A stretch of 36,364 bases of DNA from CAZSVI01 sp964610205 (GCA_964610205.1 CAZSVI010000022.1:1-36364), one strand, 5' to 3'; shown: positions 16,068 to 24,998, numbered from the stretch's first letter. A program made the numbers and translations. The notes: a model not told the origin generated them from the sequence alone.

Positions 16068-17681
16068 TTGTGTACGTCTTTAGTTAAAAGTATTACAAAA
16101 GATTATGATGTGTATTTAAAGGATGAATCCAGAAAAACAGGTAATGCCGAATCAATTTCTTTTCCGGAAAGCGAGAAGGATATAATTAATATAATAAAAA
16201 GCTTTGGTGAAAGAAAAATAAGGATTACCATACAGGGAGCACGCACGGGATTAACCGGCGGTGCCGTTCCCGAAGAAGGTCATATTTTAAGTCTGGAAAA
16301 AATGAACGCAATAACAGGTTTGAGATATGACGAAGATGATGATTCTTTTATTCTTCATGTACAGCCCGGGATGCTGCTTGCCGATATCCGTAAAGCTGTT
16401 TGCAAAAAAGATCTTGATACATCAGGATGGTCCAATCAATCACTTGAAGCTCTGGAAAAAATGAAAGAACAAACGGGGTATTTTTTTCCTCCTGATCCGA
16501 CCGAAACAACTGCCTCAATCGGAGGTATGGTGGCGTGTAATGCTTCCGGAGCGCGTTCTTTTTTTTATGGGCCAACACGAAATTACATCGATGGTTTACA
16601 TATCATTTTATCTGACGGCTCGAAGATCTATGTAAAGAGAGGTTTACACAAGGCATATGGATATAAATTCAGCCTGACTGCAGACACAGGCAGGGTAATA
16701 CAAGGCAGGTTGCCCCAATATGTTATGCCCGAAGTTAAAAATGCATCCGGATATTATGTTAAGCAAAACATGGATCTGATCGATGTGTTTATTGGAAGTG
16801 AAGGCACGCTGGGAATTATTTCTGAGATTGAACTTAAGTTATTAAAAAAGCCGGAGTTTACCTGGGGGGTTGTGTTTTTTTTCCAACAGGAAAAGGATGC
16901 TCTTCAATTTGTAAAAACCCTGAGGGAGGATTCTACTGATCCGGATGGGACTAATATAAAGCCTGTTGCAATAGAGTATTTCAATTCTAATGCACTGGAG
17001 CTGTTAAGGCGGCAAAAAGAAAAAGGCAATACGTTTTCAAGCATTCCGCGTATAAATGAAGCATATAATACGGCAATTTATATTGAGTTTGATGAAATAT
17101 TAGAAGAGGATATGATTAATTCAATGATTGAAGCGGCAAGAAGGGCCGGGTATTGCGGCGGGAGTGAAGATGATACCTGGGTTGCCGTTACCCCGCAATT
17201 GATGGACCGGATGAAATTATTCAGACATGCCGTGCCCGAAGCTGTTAATTTGATGGTGGATCAGCGTCGCGGCAAAAACCCGGATATTACTAAACTGGGA
17301 ACGGATATGGCTGTTCCGGATGAAAAACTTCAGGAGATTGTGAATATGTACAACGTCGATCTTTTACAGCAGAAATTTGAATCGGTTATGTTCGGACACA
17401 TTGGGAATAACCACATTCATGTCAATATTCTGCCGGAGAGCATGGATGAATATGTAAAGGCGAAACAGTTATACAAGAAATGGGCCGGCAAGGTGCTGGA
17501 AGCGGGCGGAACAGTATCCGCCGAGCATGGAATAGGTAAATTGAAAATGGAGTTTCTTGAAATGATGTATGGACAGGAAGGTATAAGAGAAATGGCGGAA
17601 GTCAGGGCAGTGTTCGATCCGGACAACATTTTAAACTCAGGGAATTTATTTCGTATCAGGCAGAAGGGATTGTCATATTAA
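16068..17681 (+). CDS. FAD-linked 2-hydroxyacid (D-lactate/glycolate) dehydrogenase, GlcD type
   Basis: This 537-residue flavoprotein belongs to the GlcD/D-lactate dehydrogenase group that oxidises 2-hydroxyacids to 2-oxoacids. The N-terminal FAD-binding PCMH domain shows IQGARTGLTGGAVP (about 55-68) and TETTASIGGMVACNASGARS (about 144-163). The C-terminal domain shows FGHIGNNHIHVNI and AEHGIGKLK (near 490). The TTG at 16068 is chosen because GGGGGA (16055-16060) is 7 nt upstream; the in-frame GTG at 16053 overlaps that site. In anaerobes such enzymes often pass electrons to an EtfAB pair, but none is present here. It lies between the acyl-CoA synthetase and the LarA-like gene. Confidence 0.88.
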   Translation: MCTSLVKSITKDYDVYLKDESRKTGNAESISFPESEKDIINIIKSFGERKIRITIQGARTGLTGGAVPEEGHILSLEKMNAITGLRYDEDDDSFILHVQPGMLLADIRKAVCKKDLDTSGWSNQSLEALEKMKEQTGYFFPPDPTETTASIGGMVACNASGARSFFYGPTRNYIDGLHIILSDGSKIYVKRGLHKAYGYKFSLTADTGRVIQGRLPQYVMPEVKNASGYYVKQNMDLIDVFIGSEGTLGIISEIELKLLKKPEFTWGVVFFFQQEKDALQFVKTLREDSTDPDGTNIKPVAIEYFNSNALELLRRQKEKGNTFSSIPRINEAYNTAIYIEFDEILEEDMINSMIEAARRAGYCGGSEDDTWVAVTPQLMDRMKLFRHAVPEAVNLMVDQRRGKNPDITKLGTDMAVPDEKLQEIVNMYNVDLLQQKFESVMFGHIGNNHIHVNILPESMDEYVKAKQLYKKWAGKVLEAGGTVSAEHGIGKLKMEFLEMMYGQEGIREMAEVRAVFDPDNILNSGNLFRIRQKGLSY

Positions 17682-17735
17682 GCAGACAATATTAATGGGA
17701 AAAATCAAAGATATTTTACAAAGGTGAGAAAGAAT

Positions 17736-18953
17736 ATGGAAGTCAAGATGATAAAAATCCGGCAAGTGTTTAATAAAGAGTATATAAAAGATATTGAAGG
17801 TTTAATTTCAAATGAAATTGACAGTCTGAATTTACATATAAGAAAGGGACAAAGAATAGCAATTACTGCGGGTAGCAGAGGAATAGACAGAATTCCTGTC
17901 ATACTCAAAGCGGTTGCTCAAAAAGTTAAAGAGGCAGGGGGCAAGCCCTTCCTGATACCTGCTATGGGAAGCCATGGCGGTGCTACTGCCGAAGGGCAGG
18001 TGAAAATACTTGAGGAACTGGGCATAACCGCTGATTCTGTTGGTGTGCCTATCCGGTCGTCAATGGAAGTCGTCAAAATCGGGCATATTGAATTATCATC
18101 TTCTTATAATAATGATATAAAAGAATTACCGGTTGTATTGGATAAAAATGCTTATGAATCGGACGGTATAATTGTGGTAAACCGTGTAAAACCGCATACA
18201 TCCTTCAGGGGGGATTTTGAGAGCGGTATTATGAAAATGGTTGCCGTAGGGCTTGGGAAAAAGGTTCAGGCTGAGAATATTCACAGCTACGGTACAAGGG
18301 GACTTAAGGAATATATTGCTCCTGTTACCAGAAAAGTTTTGGAAACCGGTAAAATAATTGCCGGAATAGGTATCGTTGAAAATTCCTGTGACAAGGCTAT
18401 GGAAATAAGGGCCTTTTTGCCACAGGATATTGAGAGCGGTGAGAAGGAATTGCTTCAGAAGGCACGAAAGTCCATGCCGGGGCTGCCGGTTAATAATCTT
18501 GACGTACTTATAGTGGAGAGTATGGGTAAAAACATCAGTGGAACCGGGATGGATACTAATGTGATAGGAAGATTGAAAATACATGGTGAATCTGAGCCTG
18601 ACAAGCCTTCAATCCGAATAATAGCAGTATTGGATCTTACCCCTGAAACCAAAGGAAACGCATATGGAATTGGTCTGGCTGATATTACAACAAAAAAGCT
18701 GGTTGAAAAAATAGATTATCAAACTTCTTACACCAATGCCATGACATCTACATTTACAGAAAGGGTTAAAATACCTATTATTGCAGAGGATGAAACAGAG
18801 GCTTTTGAGTTGTCTGTCAGGGCAAGCGGAGTAAGAGATCCGGGAAAACTCAGAGCAGTGAGAATAAGGAATACACTGGAACTTGAGGAGATATGGGTTT
18901 CCCCCGCAGTTTATAACGAGGTAAAAAGACAGATTTCCAAACCGCCTCAATAG
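17736..18953 (+). CDS. LarA-like protein (lactate racemase N-terminal domain family, DUF2088)
   Basis: This 405-residue protein belongs to the LarA family, whose characterised members use a nickel-pincer cofactor to racemise or epimerise 2-hydroxyacids. The sequence has PAMGSHGGATAEGQ (His about residue 77) and VKPHTSFRGDFESGIMKM followed by KKVQAENIHSYG, giving the expected pattern of His, Lys and His. The cofactor genes larB, larC and larE are not in the window, so the cofactor state is unknown. The ATG at 17736 follows AAAGGTGAG; an upstream in-frame GTG (17724) lies within that site. Placement after a 2-hydroxyacid dehydrogenase gene supports a hydroxyacid substrate, perhaps lactate. Confidence 0.78.
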   Translation: MEVKMIKIRQVFNKEYIKDIEGLISNEIDSLNLHIRKGQRIAITAGSRGIDRIPVILKAVAQKVKEAGGKPFLIPAMGSHGGATAEGQVKILEELGITADSVGVPIRSSMEVVKIGHIELSSSYNNDIKELPVVLDKNAYESDGIIVVNRVKPHTSFRGDFESGIMKMVAVGLGKKVQAENIHSYGTRGLKEYIAPVTRKVLETGKIIAGIGIVENSCDKAMEIRAFLPQDIESGEKELLQKARKSMPGLPVNNLDVLIVESMGKNISGTGMDTNVIGRLKIHGESEPDKPSIRIIAVLDLTPETKGNAYGIGLADITTKKLVEKIDYQTSYTNAMTSTFTERVKIPIIAEDETEAFELSVRASGVRDPGKLRAVRIRNTLELEEIWVSPAVYNEVKRQISKPPQ

Positions 18954-19016
18954 GATGTCTTGTGAAGTATAGTTTTCCGGTATATTTGCAATAAGCTCAT
19001 GATTTCCTATTGGCGG
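18942..19016. other. Inverted repeat spanning two convergent stop codons
   Basis: An imperfect 12-13 bp inverted repeat (18942-18955 with 19005-19016) covers the end of the larA-like gene and the end of the convergent membrane protein gene, leaving a 49-nt loop. It might act as a bidirectional transcription barrier, but no T-run follows. Confidence 0.3.
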
Positions 19017-20685
19017 TAACCAATACCCCGGCCAGCATAAACAGCATGCTGAACGCCCAGAAAACAGCGCTTAACCCGATTCCCGCAGAAATGTTTTCGG
19101 ACAGCTCACTTCCATATACATTCTTAACCGACAGAACTCCCACAACGAAATACAAACCGGCCCCCAGGCATAAAATCTGTCCTGTGAAAAGAAGGTAACC
19201 GGGTTTTTTGCTCCTTAGGAACAGAATGATTATGACAGCAAGACAACCCAATAAAACAACGATTACCCCGGTTATAAGCATGGATACGGTTTCCTCTTCC
19301 ATATGAAAAACCCTGCCTGGCGAAGTGCTTTCTCCGGTTTCCGGATGATTTTGACTTACCGCGGCAATTGTTTCCGTTCGGTCTGCAGACGCTTCCTCTT
19401 TCGGAGGCTGCCGGGGAATCACGGTTAAATCCGAACTAAGATTATTTGCCCCGGACTGGAGTATCAAGGTTTCCGTATCAATATTGCCGGCGGCATCGGT
19501 CATAATGAAGGTAATACTGAAAGGTTTGTCTTCATTGGTGCATAAATAGCTTCTTGCGCGAAAACTTTCTTTCTGCCGGTCGTAATATAATTCTTCGCGC
19601 CATGTATCGTTATAATACGTATAATTGTCAATACCGTTTATTTCAGCGTTACAGAAGGCCAGATCCATATCCGGATCGGTAGCATAAATATCAAAATGCC
19701 AGGTATCCCCAATCTGTTGGGTAATTTCACACTGTAATATTTCCGGTTTTTCACTTCCATGGGGTAATCCAAGAGCGCTTTTTATATATAGAGCCTCAAT
19801 TGGTCTTTCTTTTATCATGTTCCCATACTCTGTCAGATACTGTGCGCTGTTTTGCCGGATAACCTCCGGCGGCAGTTCCATGAACTCTATTAAATTCCTG
19901 AGATCTTCAGCCTCTTCTGTATTTCCGGAGCTTTTAAGGAATTCCAGCCATTCCGGGGAAAAGCGATACGGGTTCAGAGTAACCCAAAGGTTATATGCGG
20001 GTTTGAAGTTCCTTCTTTCCCAGATAAGCTGATTTCCCTCAAGCCTGAAAAAGTTATTCGGATATACCCCTTGCAATGAATATACCGGACATTCACCCAG
20101 ATCAAAAATCACTCTCGCATGTCCTATGGTCCCCCTCCAGAGGGCTCCGGTCTCCAGGACATAGCCTGCGAAGACGTGTCCTGTTGAAACATACGGAAAT
20201 GAGATTTCATAGGTGTGATACAGGGTTTTTGTTTCATTTTTGTTGAATTCAACAGGAAAACTGTACCATTTTGCGTATTTTGCCAGATGGCTCACTTCCT
20301 TCAACGGAGGATTCGGAATTGTGTCTACCAGTGTAACAGGGATTTCACCCTTTTCATCCCGGGCCGTAAAATTTCGTACGGTTATGGCATCTTCCGGACT
20401 AAATTCGGTCACCTCTTCATCAAGCCTTGCCGGAAAACCCATCAGGACCGACTGGGCTTCACCGAAATTTTTAAAGTCAAAACGGCAGGAAACCGTCGCG
20501 CTTGAGTTACCTGTCATTTTTATGATGATTTCCTCGGCTTCCATTGCAATATCCGTTTGGGTAACAGGATAAATACCCTCGGGAGTAATACCCAGCACTC
20601 CGTCATTCCCGGACACATTAAGAACCGGTGAAAGAACATACAACAGAATAACAGAAAGAAGAACCTTTTTAAATATATTTTTCAT
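18997..20685 (-). CDS. Exported protein with C-terminal membrane helices, function unknown
   Basis: The 562-residue product has a signal peptide (about residues 1-25, with LLSVILLYVLSPVLNV). A long extracytoplasmic region of beta-rich character follows (about 26-465), with FPARLDEEVTEFSPED and SFPYVSTGHVFAGYVLETG. A Pro/Ser/Thr/Glu-rich spacer (about 430-462) precedes three hydrophobic segments near 468-492, 500-525 and 532-557. The first part recalls DUF4424-like proteins, but I cannot assign it firmly. ATG 20685 was chosen over the upstream TTG (20703) because it directly precedes the signal peptide. It stands alone, convergent with the larA-like gene. It may be a surface sensor or a cell-envelope protein. 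Confidence 0.7.
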   Translation of the reverse strand: MKNIFKKVLLSVILLYVLSPVLNVSGNDGVLGITPEGIYPVTQTDIAMEAEEIIIKMTGNSSATVSCRFDFKNFGEAQSVLMGFPARLDEEVTEFSPEDAITVRNFTARDEKGEIPVTLVDTIPNPPLKEVSHLAKYAKWYSFPVEFNKNETKTLYHTYEISFPYVSTGHVFAGYVLETGALWRGTIGHARVIFDLGECPVYSLQGVYPNNFFRLEGNQLIWERRNFKPAYNLWVTLNPYRFSPEWLEFLKSSGNTEEAEDLRNLIEFMELPPEVIRQNSAQYLTEYGNMIKERPIEALYIKSALGLPHGSEKPEILQCEITQQIGDTWHFDIYATDPDMDLAFCNAEINGIDNYTYYNDTWREELYYDRQKESFRARSYLCTNEDKPFSITFIMTDAAGNIDTETLILQSGANNLSSDLTVIPRQPPKEEASADRTETIAAVSQNHPETGESTSPGRVFHMEEETVSMLITGVIVVLLGCLAVIIILFLRSKKPGYLLFTGQILCLGAGLYFVVGVLSVKNVYGSELSENISAGIGLSAVFWAFSMLFMLAGVLVTANRKS

Positions 20686-20737
20686 CCTATTTCGCCCCCG
20701 CAAGAATTTGTATGGTTTTAATCAGCAATAAAAATCC

Positions 20738-20766
20738 ATTATAATAAGACGTAAAAATCGCGTAAT
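20738..20766 (-). promoter_or_regulatory. Possible promoter of the exported protein gene
   Basis: A perfect TATAAT lies at 20743-20738 on the minus strand, about 50 nt before the start codon. The -35 (TTACGC, about 17 nt upstream) is weak. Confidence 0.4.
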
Positions 20767-20822
20767 AGTTTCACAATGGTTTCTTTTTTTAATCAATACA
20801 ATATGATTATATGTTACAGGTC

Positions 20823-20837
20823 AGAGGTAATACCTCT
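20823..20837. repeat. Short palindrome next to the inverted-repeat element
   Basis: AGAGGTAATACCTCT forms a 6-bp perfect stem with a 3-nt loop, 17 nt outside the left arm of the larger element. Confidence 0.5.
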
Positions 20838-20854
20838 CAATCCGCGGGGCCTGA

Positions 20855-21117
20855 TTTATTGGGTCGAGCCATGTGGTGCGTTCCGGTGGGTACGCACCTT
20901 TATTCGGATGTTTCACTCCTTGTGCGACAAAGCACTTACTACTACTCCCGTTCTTAGCATAGAAAAGTGTCGTAGTGTGAGGTCTCCATATCCCGGGTCG
21001 CTCAATTGCTCGCTTTAAGGCTGATAATAGCAGTATGGCTTCGCAGATGTCGCCCTGCGTCATTGAAAAGAGGTGCGCACCCACCGGAGCGCACCGGCAA
21101 TGCCTCGACCCACTAAA
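20855..21117. mobile_element. MITE-like or structured element with long inverted repeats
   Basis: Two arms, 20861-20898 and 21072-21111, are imperfect inverted copies of each other (about 33 of 38 positions match) around a 173-nt centre. Each arm contains its own palindrome: GGTGCGT/ACGCACC on the left and GGTGCGC/GCGCACC on the right, with the same loop. The T-A pair on the left is replaced by C-G on the right, so pairing is preserved. An 87-codon frame runs through on the minus strand (21084-20821), but it covers both palindromes and resembles no protein I know. No transposase is nearby. A non-autonomous mobile element or a structured RNA are both possible. Confidence 0.5.
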
Positions 21118-21228
21118 GCATCCGAACCACCCGCTATGTTAACCTGACTGTACGTCTGAATAGTAACTCCTGAAGCTTTGCTTCAGAAGCGGTGGTGAAT
21201 ATGAAATTTTCCTATTCGTTATAAATCT
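21118..21228. other. Non-coding tail between inverted-repeat element and rhamnosidase stop
   Basis: No gene is seen. A CTGAAGC/GCTTCAG hairpin (21171-21187) lies about 40 nt beyond the end of the minus-strand rhamnosidase gene and could be a weak 3' structure, but no T-run follows. Confidence 0.4.
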
Positions 21229-23898
21229 TTATACATTATCCTGTCGGCTGATTTCGTATTGGAATGAATAGCAGCCTGAGCCAAGCTTTACGGTTATATC
21301 TTCTGTATTTTCCCGTATATCGGTAATTTTACGGGTGTTCTCCGGCATTTCAACAAGGGACGCATCGGTCAAAAACGGGAAGAAAAGAGTTGCCGTGGTG
21401 TTGGGCGGTATTGTTACCTCGATAATCATCCGGTTATTTTCAATCCGCCATTGGATACCGGCCATACCATACATTGTATCAAGGAAAGCTTTTGCGTGTT
21501 TTATTCCCTCGCCCGGCAGGGGTTTAAAAATAATATGCTTATACCCGGGGGATGATTCATCAATATCCAGTCCCGCCATAACCTGAAACATCCAGTCCCC
21601 TACGGTGCCATAGGCATAGTGATTGTACGAGTTCATGTCGGAGCTCCAGAACGATCCGTCGGGTTTAATGCCGTCCCAATGCTCCCAGATGGTGGTTGCA
21701 CCTTTTGTTATCGGATAAATCCAGGAAGGATAGTCGGTCTGAAGCAGCAATTTGTATGCCGCGTCGACCCTTCCGTTCCGGCTTAAAACATGACACAGGT
21801 AAGGCGTTCCTAAAAAACCCGTTTTCAAATGCCAGTTGTTATCTTCAAGCATTTTAACCAATGTATTAATAATACGCTTTTTGTCTTTTTTGTCTGCCAG
21901 ATCGAACATTAAAACCAGTACGCAGGCAGTTTGAGTATCTGCTGCCAGTCTTCCACAAGGAGTTATGAACTCATTTCGGAAAGCTTCGGCAATAGTTTCA
22001 TAAAGGAGATTATACTCATCCGCATCATTTTTTTTGTTTAAAGCTTTTGCGATTTTAGCCAGCAGTCGCGCAGAATACGCATAAAAAGCGGTTGCTGTCA
22101 AATCATTCGGTGTCGCGCCACAGCAGCTGCCCTCTTCTGCGTCCAGAGCCAGCCAATCACCGAAATGAGAGCCTGTATTCCAGATGAGACCGTTTTCAGC
22201 ATGATTCCGTATGTAGCTTACCCAGGCCTTCATACTTTCATATTGTTCTGCCAGAATTCTTTTATCACCGAAGCAAAGGTAAACGGTCCAGGGACAGATG
22301 ACAGCGGCATCAGCCCATCCTGTAGCCGAATATGAATCAGAAGCAAGTATATGAGGAACAACATGGGGTACGCTTCCGTCCTCCAACTGATCTGATTTTA
22401 AATCATGAAGCCACTTTTTATAGAATACGGCGGTATTCATATTAAAGCAGGCCGTTCTGGCAAAAACCTGGGCATCCCCGGTCCATCCCAGACGTTCATC
22501 GCGTTGGGGGCAATCGGTGGGAATATCAACGAAGTTTCCTTTTTGTCCCCACAGAATATTATGATAGAGCTGGTTTACGAGATTGTTGGAACAGGAGAAA
22601 TCGCCGGTTTTTTTCATATCCGAATGGATTACAACTCCTGTGAAGCTGTTTTTGTCAGGTTCTCCCGGATAAGCTTCTATTTTTACATAACGGAAACCCT
22701 GAAAGGTAAAATGCGGTTCAAAAGTTTCAATGCCATCTCCTTTCAGGATATATTCTATGGTCTGGCGGGCGCTTCGAAGGTTTTCGGTATAGAAGCCGCC
22801 CTCCTCATCCAGCACCTCGGCATGCTTTAATATAACGCGGCTGCCACGGGATCCTTTTACAGAAAAACGCATCCATCCAACCATGTTTTGTCCCATATCA
22901 AGAACAGTCTCCCCTTTGGGTGTTTTAAACAGCGCAATGGGGGAAAGGGTTTCAATCTTCCTGACCGGTAAACCTTCCTGAGGGATAAGAATGCGTTTGT
23001 CTGTCTGAACAAGGTGAACCGGCTGCCAGGCGGAATCATCAAAATCCGGTAAATCCCAGCCCGGGATTTCCAGACGGGCGTCATAGGTCTCCCCATGATA
23101 GAATTCACTCATCAGGATGGGCCCGCCGGTGGTTTTCCAGCTTTCGTCGGCTAGAATAACCTCTTCGCTGCCATCCTGGCATGTAATATATAACATGAGG
23201 GATAAGGCTGTCCTGTTACCGTAAAGACTGTTGTTTTTTTTATTACAGTTTGCAAGATATCCTTTGTACCACCCATTGCTCACTGTGGCGCAAACGGCGT
23301 TCCAGCCCTGCTTAAGCATTGAGGCAACATCATATGTCTGGCATTGCAGCCGCTTTTTATAATCTGTCCATCCGGGGGCAAACAAATCTTCTCCCACCCT
23401 TTGTCCATTTATATATAGTTCATATATACCAAGGCTGGTTGAGTAAATTCGTGCCGAACGGATTATACCCTTTGTGCTGAATTCTTTTCTGAAAAGCGGA
23501 CAGGATGATGAAAAATCGGGACTATCAATGTCAGCCGATATGAAGTCGGCTTTCCATTCTTCTGAGTGCAGAATTCCTGTTTCAAAAAAGTGGGATCCAC
23601 TCCATCCGCTTTCATTTCCTTTGTTATCGGTCAATTTTATCCGGTAGAAATAGCGTGTCCGGGAATCAAGCGACGGACCGTCATAAACAATATTTACCGA
23701 CTGATCGGACTTTATAACACCGCTGTCCCATACGGGATCAGTAAAATCATCGTTTCCTTTTGACACCTGGATCCGGTAAGAAGACTGAAGAACACATGTC
23801 TCATCCGATTTCAGAATCCAACTGAAACGAGGATATAAATCGCCGATACCGATTGGATTGTCAAGATATTCGCAGGTTGGCCGGTTCATTTTTAACAC
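21229..23898 (-). CDS. Alpha-L-rhamnosidase, glycoside hydrolase family 78
   Basis: GH78 enzymes release terminal L-rhamnose from plant glycosides and pectic side chains by an inverting mechanism. The 889-residue protein has N-terminal beta domains (RPTCEYLDNPIGIGDLYPRF; YELYINGQRVGEDLFAPGWTDY) and a central (alpha/alpha)6 barrel. The family hallmark DCPQRDERLGWTGDAQ carries acidic catalytic-site residues, and ATTIWEHWDGIKPDG holds the second conserved Glu. No signal peptide is seen, suggesting intracellular hydrolysis of imported oligosaccharides. The GTG at 23898 is chosen because GGGGTG lies 6 nt upstream; the GTG at 23907 overlaps that site, and ATG 23889 is an alternative. It diverges from an AraC regulator. 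Confidence 0.94.
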   Translation of the reverse strand: MLKMNRPTCEYLDNPIGIGDLYPRFSWILKSDETCVLQSSYRIQVSKGNDDFTDPVWDSGVIKSDQSVNIVYDGPSLDSRTRYFYRIKLTDNKGNESGWSGSHFFETGILHSEEWKADFISADIDSPDFSSSCPLFRKEFSTKGIIRSARIYSTSLGIYELYINGQRVGEDLFAPGWTDYKKRLQCQTYDVASMLKQGWNAVCATVSNGWYKGYLANCNKKNNSLYGNRTALSLMLYITCQDGSEEVILADESWKTTGGPILMSEFYHGETYDARLEIPGWDLPDFDDSAWQPVHLVQTDKRILIPQEGLPVRKIETLSPIALFKTPKGETVLDMGQNMVGWMRFSVKGSRGSRVILKHAEVLDEEGGFYTENLRSARQTIEYILKGDGIETFEPHFTFQGFRYVKIEAYPGEPDKNSFTGVVIHSDMKKTGDFSCSNNLVNQLYHNILWGQKGNFVDIPTDCPQRDERLGWTGDAQVFARTACFNMNTAVFYKKWLHDLKSDQLEDGSVPHVVPHILASDSYSATGWADAAVICPWTVYLCFGDKRILAEQYESMKAWVSYIRNHAENGLIWNTGSHFGDWLALDAEEGSCCGATPNDLTATAFYAYSARLLAKIAKALNKKNDADEYNLLYETIAEAFRNEFITPCGRLAADTQTACVLVLMFDLADKKDKKRIINTLVKMLEDNNWHLKTGFLGTPYLCHVLSRNGRVDAAYKLLLQTDYPSWIYPITKGATTIWEHWDGIKPDGSFWSSDMNSYNHYAYGTVGDWMFQVMAGLDIDESSPGYKHIIFKPLPGEGIKHAKAFLDTMYGMAGIQWRIENNRMIIEVTIPPNTTATLFFPFLTDASLVEMPENTRKITDIRENTEDITVKLGSGCYSFQYEISRQDNV

Positions 23899-23941
23899 TA
23901 TAATCACCCCATTGTTTTATTATGTATAATCATCTATATTT

Positions 23942-23970
23942 ATTATATAAGGTTTTTTGCTTTGGAAATA
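23942..23970 (-). promoter_or_regulatory. Probable activator-dependent promoter of the rhamnosidase gene
   Basis: TATAAT at 23947-23942 on the minus strand has no consensus -35 (TATTTC at 23970-23965). The tandem AraC-type repeats touch this -35 position, as expected for a promoter that needs an activator. Confidence 0.5.
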
Positions 23971-24010
23971 GAACAAACCGGTATAGGAATAGCACAAATC
24001 TGATATAGGA
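23968..24010. promoter_or_regulatory. Tandem direct repeat, likely AraC-family operator
   Basis: Two adjacent repeats, 23968-23988 (21 nt) and 23989-24010 (22 nt), share ATAG-ACAAA at the left and TATAGGA at the right. Two-turn spacing on the same face of the helix is typical of AraC/XylS binding sites. They lie between the divergent rhamnosidase and regulator genes. Confidence 0.6.
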
Positions 24011-24011
24011 T

Positions 24012-24033
24012 ACATTTGCATAAATACAAATGT
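24012..24033. promoter_or_regulatory. Inverted repeat upstream of the AraC gene
   Basis: ACATTTG (24012-24018) and CAAATGT (24027-24033) form a 7-bp inverted repeat with an 8-nt spacer, 27 nt before the regulator start. It may be an autoregulatory site. Confidence 0.35.
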
Positions 24034-24060
24034 TTAAATAAGCTTAAGCGAAGGTGGCGG

Positions 24061-24918
24061 ATGGAGAACAGGAACGGAACCGTGTCAATCAGGGATCATG
24101 GCTATGGTTTGCTGGTGAAGCGTTATGATCACGAAATTAGAACATTGAGACACAACCATGATTTTTATGAGCTTGTTTTAGTGGAGATGGGTTTTTCCAT
24201 GCACCGGATGGGAGAGGAGCTGTCGCTGCTTATACCCGGGGACATTATTATTCTGCCTCCGGGTATGGATCATGAATACTGGAAGTCTGTAAACAACGCG
24301 GTTTACAACTGTCTGTTTTATCCTGAAGTTTTGGGAGAGGATCTCATCACACTGAATAAGCTTCCATTTCTAAACAGGATATTTTCTTCTTCTGAACGTC
24401 CTTCCTGTTATAAAGCGCATTTAGGTGCGGATATCCGATTTGAAGTACTGGGTCTTCTAAAAATAATGGAAAATGAATGCGGCAGAAAACCAACAGGATG
24501 GGAAATCCGTTCAAAGGCCATGCTGACGAATCTGATGGTTCTCCTGTCCAGAGCATGGTCCGAAGATTCAGCGTACATTTCCGATACCAATCCCGTAAAG
24601 TATATGTGTTCAACCGGAATAATGCATATTATGGAGCTTTCTCCTCAGGACAAAACCAGCATAGAAGAGATTGCCCGTGCCGCGGGATACAGCACCGAAT
24701 ATTTTTCCAGAGTATTTAAAAAGATGACCGGAATGTCTCCTTTAGCTTATTTGAAAATGGTCAGAATAGCAGAGGCTTCGGAAAAACTTCTGGGAAGTGA
24801 TCTTCCCATCGCAAGGGTCGCGGAGTCAGCCGGTTTTATGGATGTTAACTATTTTTCCAGGCTGTTCAAGAAGGAAACGGGGAAGAAACCTACCGAATTC
24901 AGAAAGTTATCAAGGTAA
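24061..24918 (+). CDS. AraC-family transcriptional regulator
   Basis: This 285-residue protein has an N-terminal cupin-type sensing domain (about residues 20-90; HNHDFYELVLVEMG, LIPGDIIILPPGMDHEY). The C-terminal double helix-turn-helix (about 185-285) contains IEEIARAAGYSTEYFSRVFK and ARVAESAGFMDVNYFSRLFK, then the ending KETGKKPTEFRKL. It is the RhaR/RhaS-like type that commonly controls adjacent sugar-use genes. The divergent GH78 gene and the tandem repeats between them make L-rhamnose or a rhamnoside the likely signal (inference). ATG 24061 follows AAGGTGG; the in-frame TTG at 24016 lacks a ribosome binding site. Confidence 0.92.
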   Translation: MENRNGTVSIRDHGYGLLVKRYDHEIRTLRHNHDFYELVLVEMGFSMHRMGEELSLLIPGDIIILPPGMDHEYWKSVNNAVYNCLFYPEVLGEDLITLNKLPFLNRIFSSSERPSCYKAHLGADIRFEVLGLLKIMENECGRKPTGWEIRSKAMLTNLMVLLSRAWSEDSAYISDTNPVKYMCSTGIMHIMELSPQDKTSIEEIARAAGYSTEYFSRVFKKMTGMSPLAYLKMVRIAEASEKLLGSDLPIARVAESAGFMDVNYFSRLFKKETGKKPTEFRKLSR

Positions 24919-24975
24919 TATAAAAATTACCTCGTTATGCTGAATTTTGTAAACTTTTTGTTCTGCTTTGTTAAT

Positions 24976-24995
24976 AAAAACCCCGGGTTGTTTTT
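24976..24995 (+). terminator. Weak terminator-like hairpin after the AraC gene
   Basis: An A5-AACC/GGTT stem with a short CCG loop is followed by G and five T residues, 58 nt after the regulator stop codon. Confidence 0.4.
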
Positions 24996-24998
24996 AAC

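Noticed and set aside
20821..21084. 87-codon minus-strand frame through the inverted-repeat element
   Set aside because: It spans both palindromic arms, resembles no protein family I know and has no clear ribosome binding site; the DNA structure explains the sequence better.
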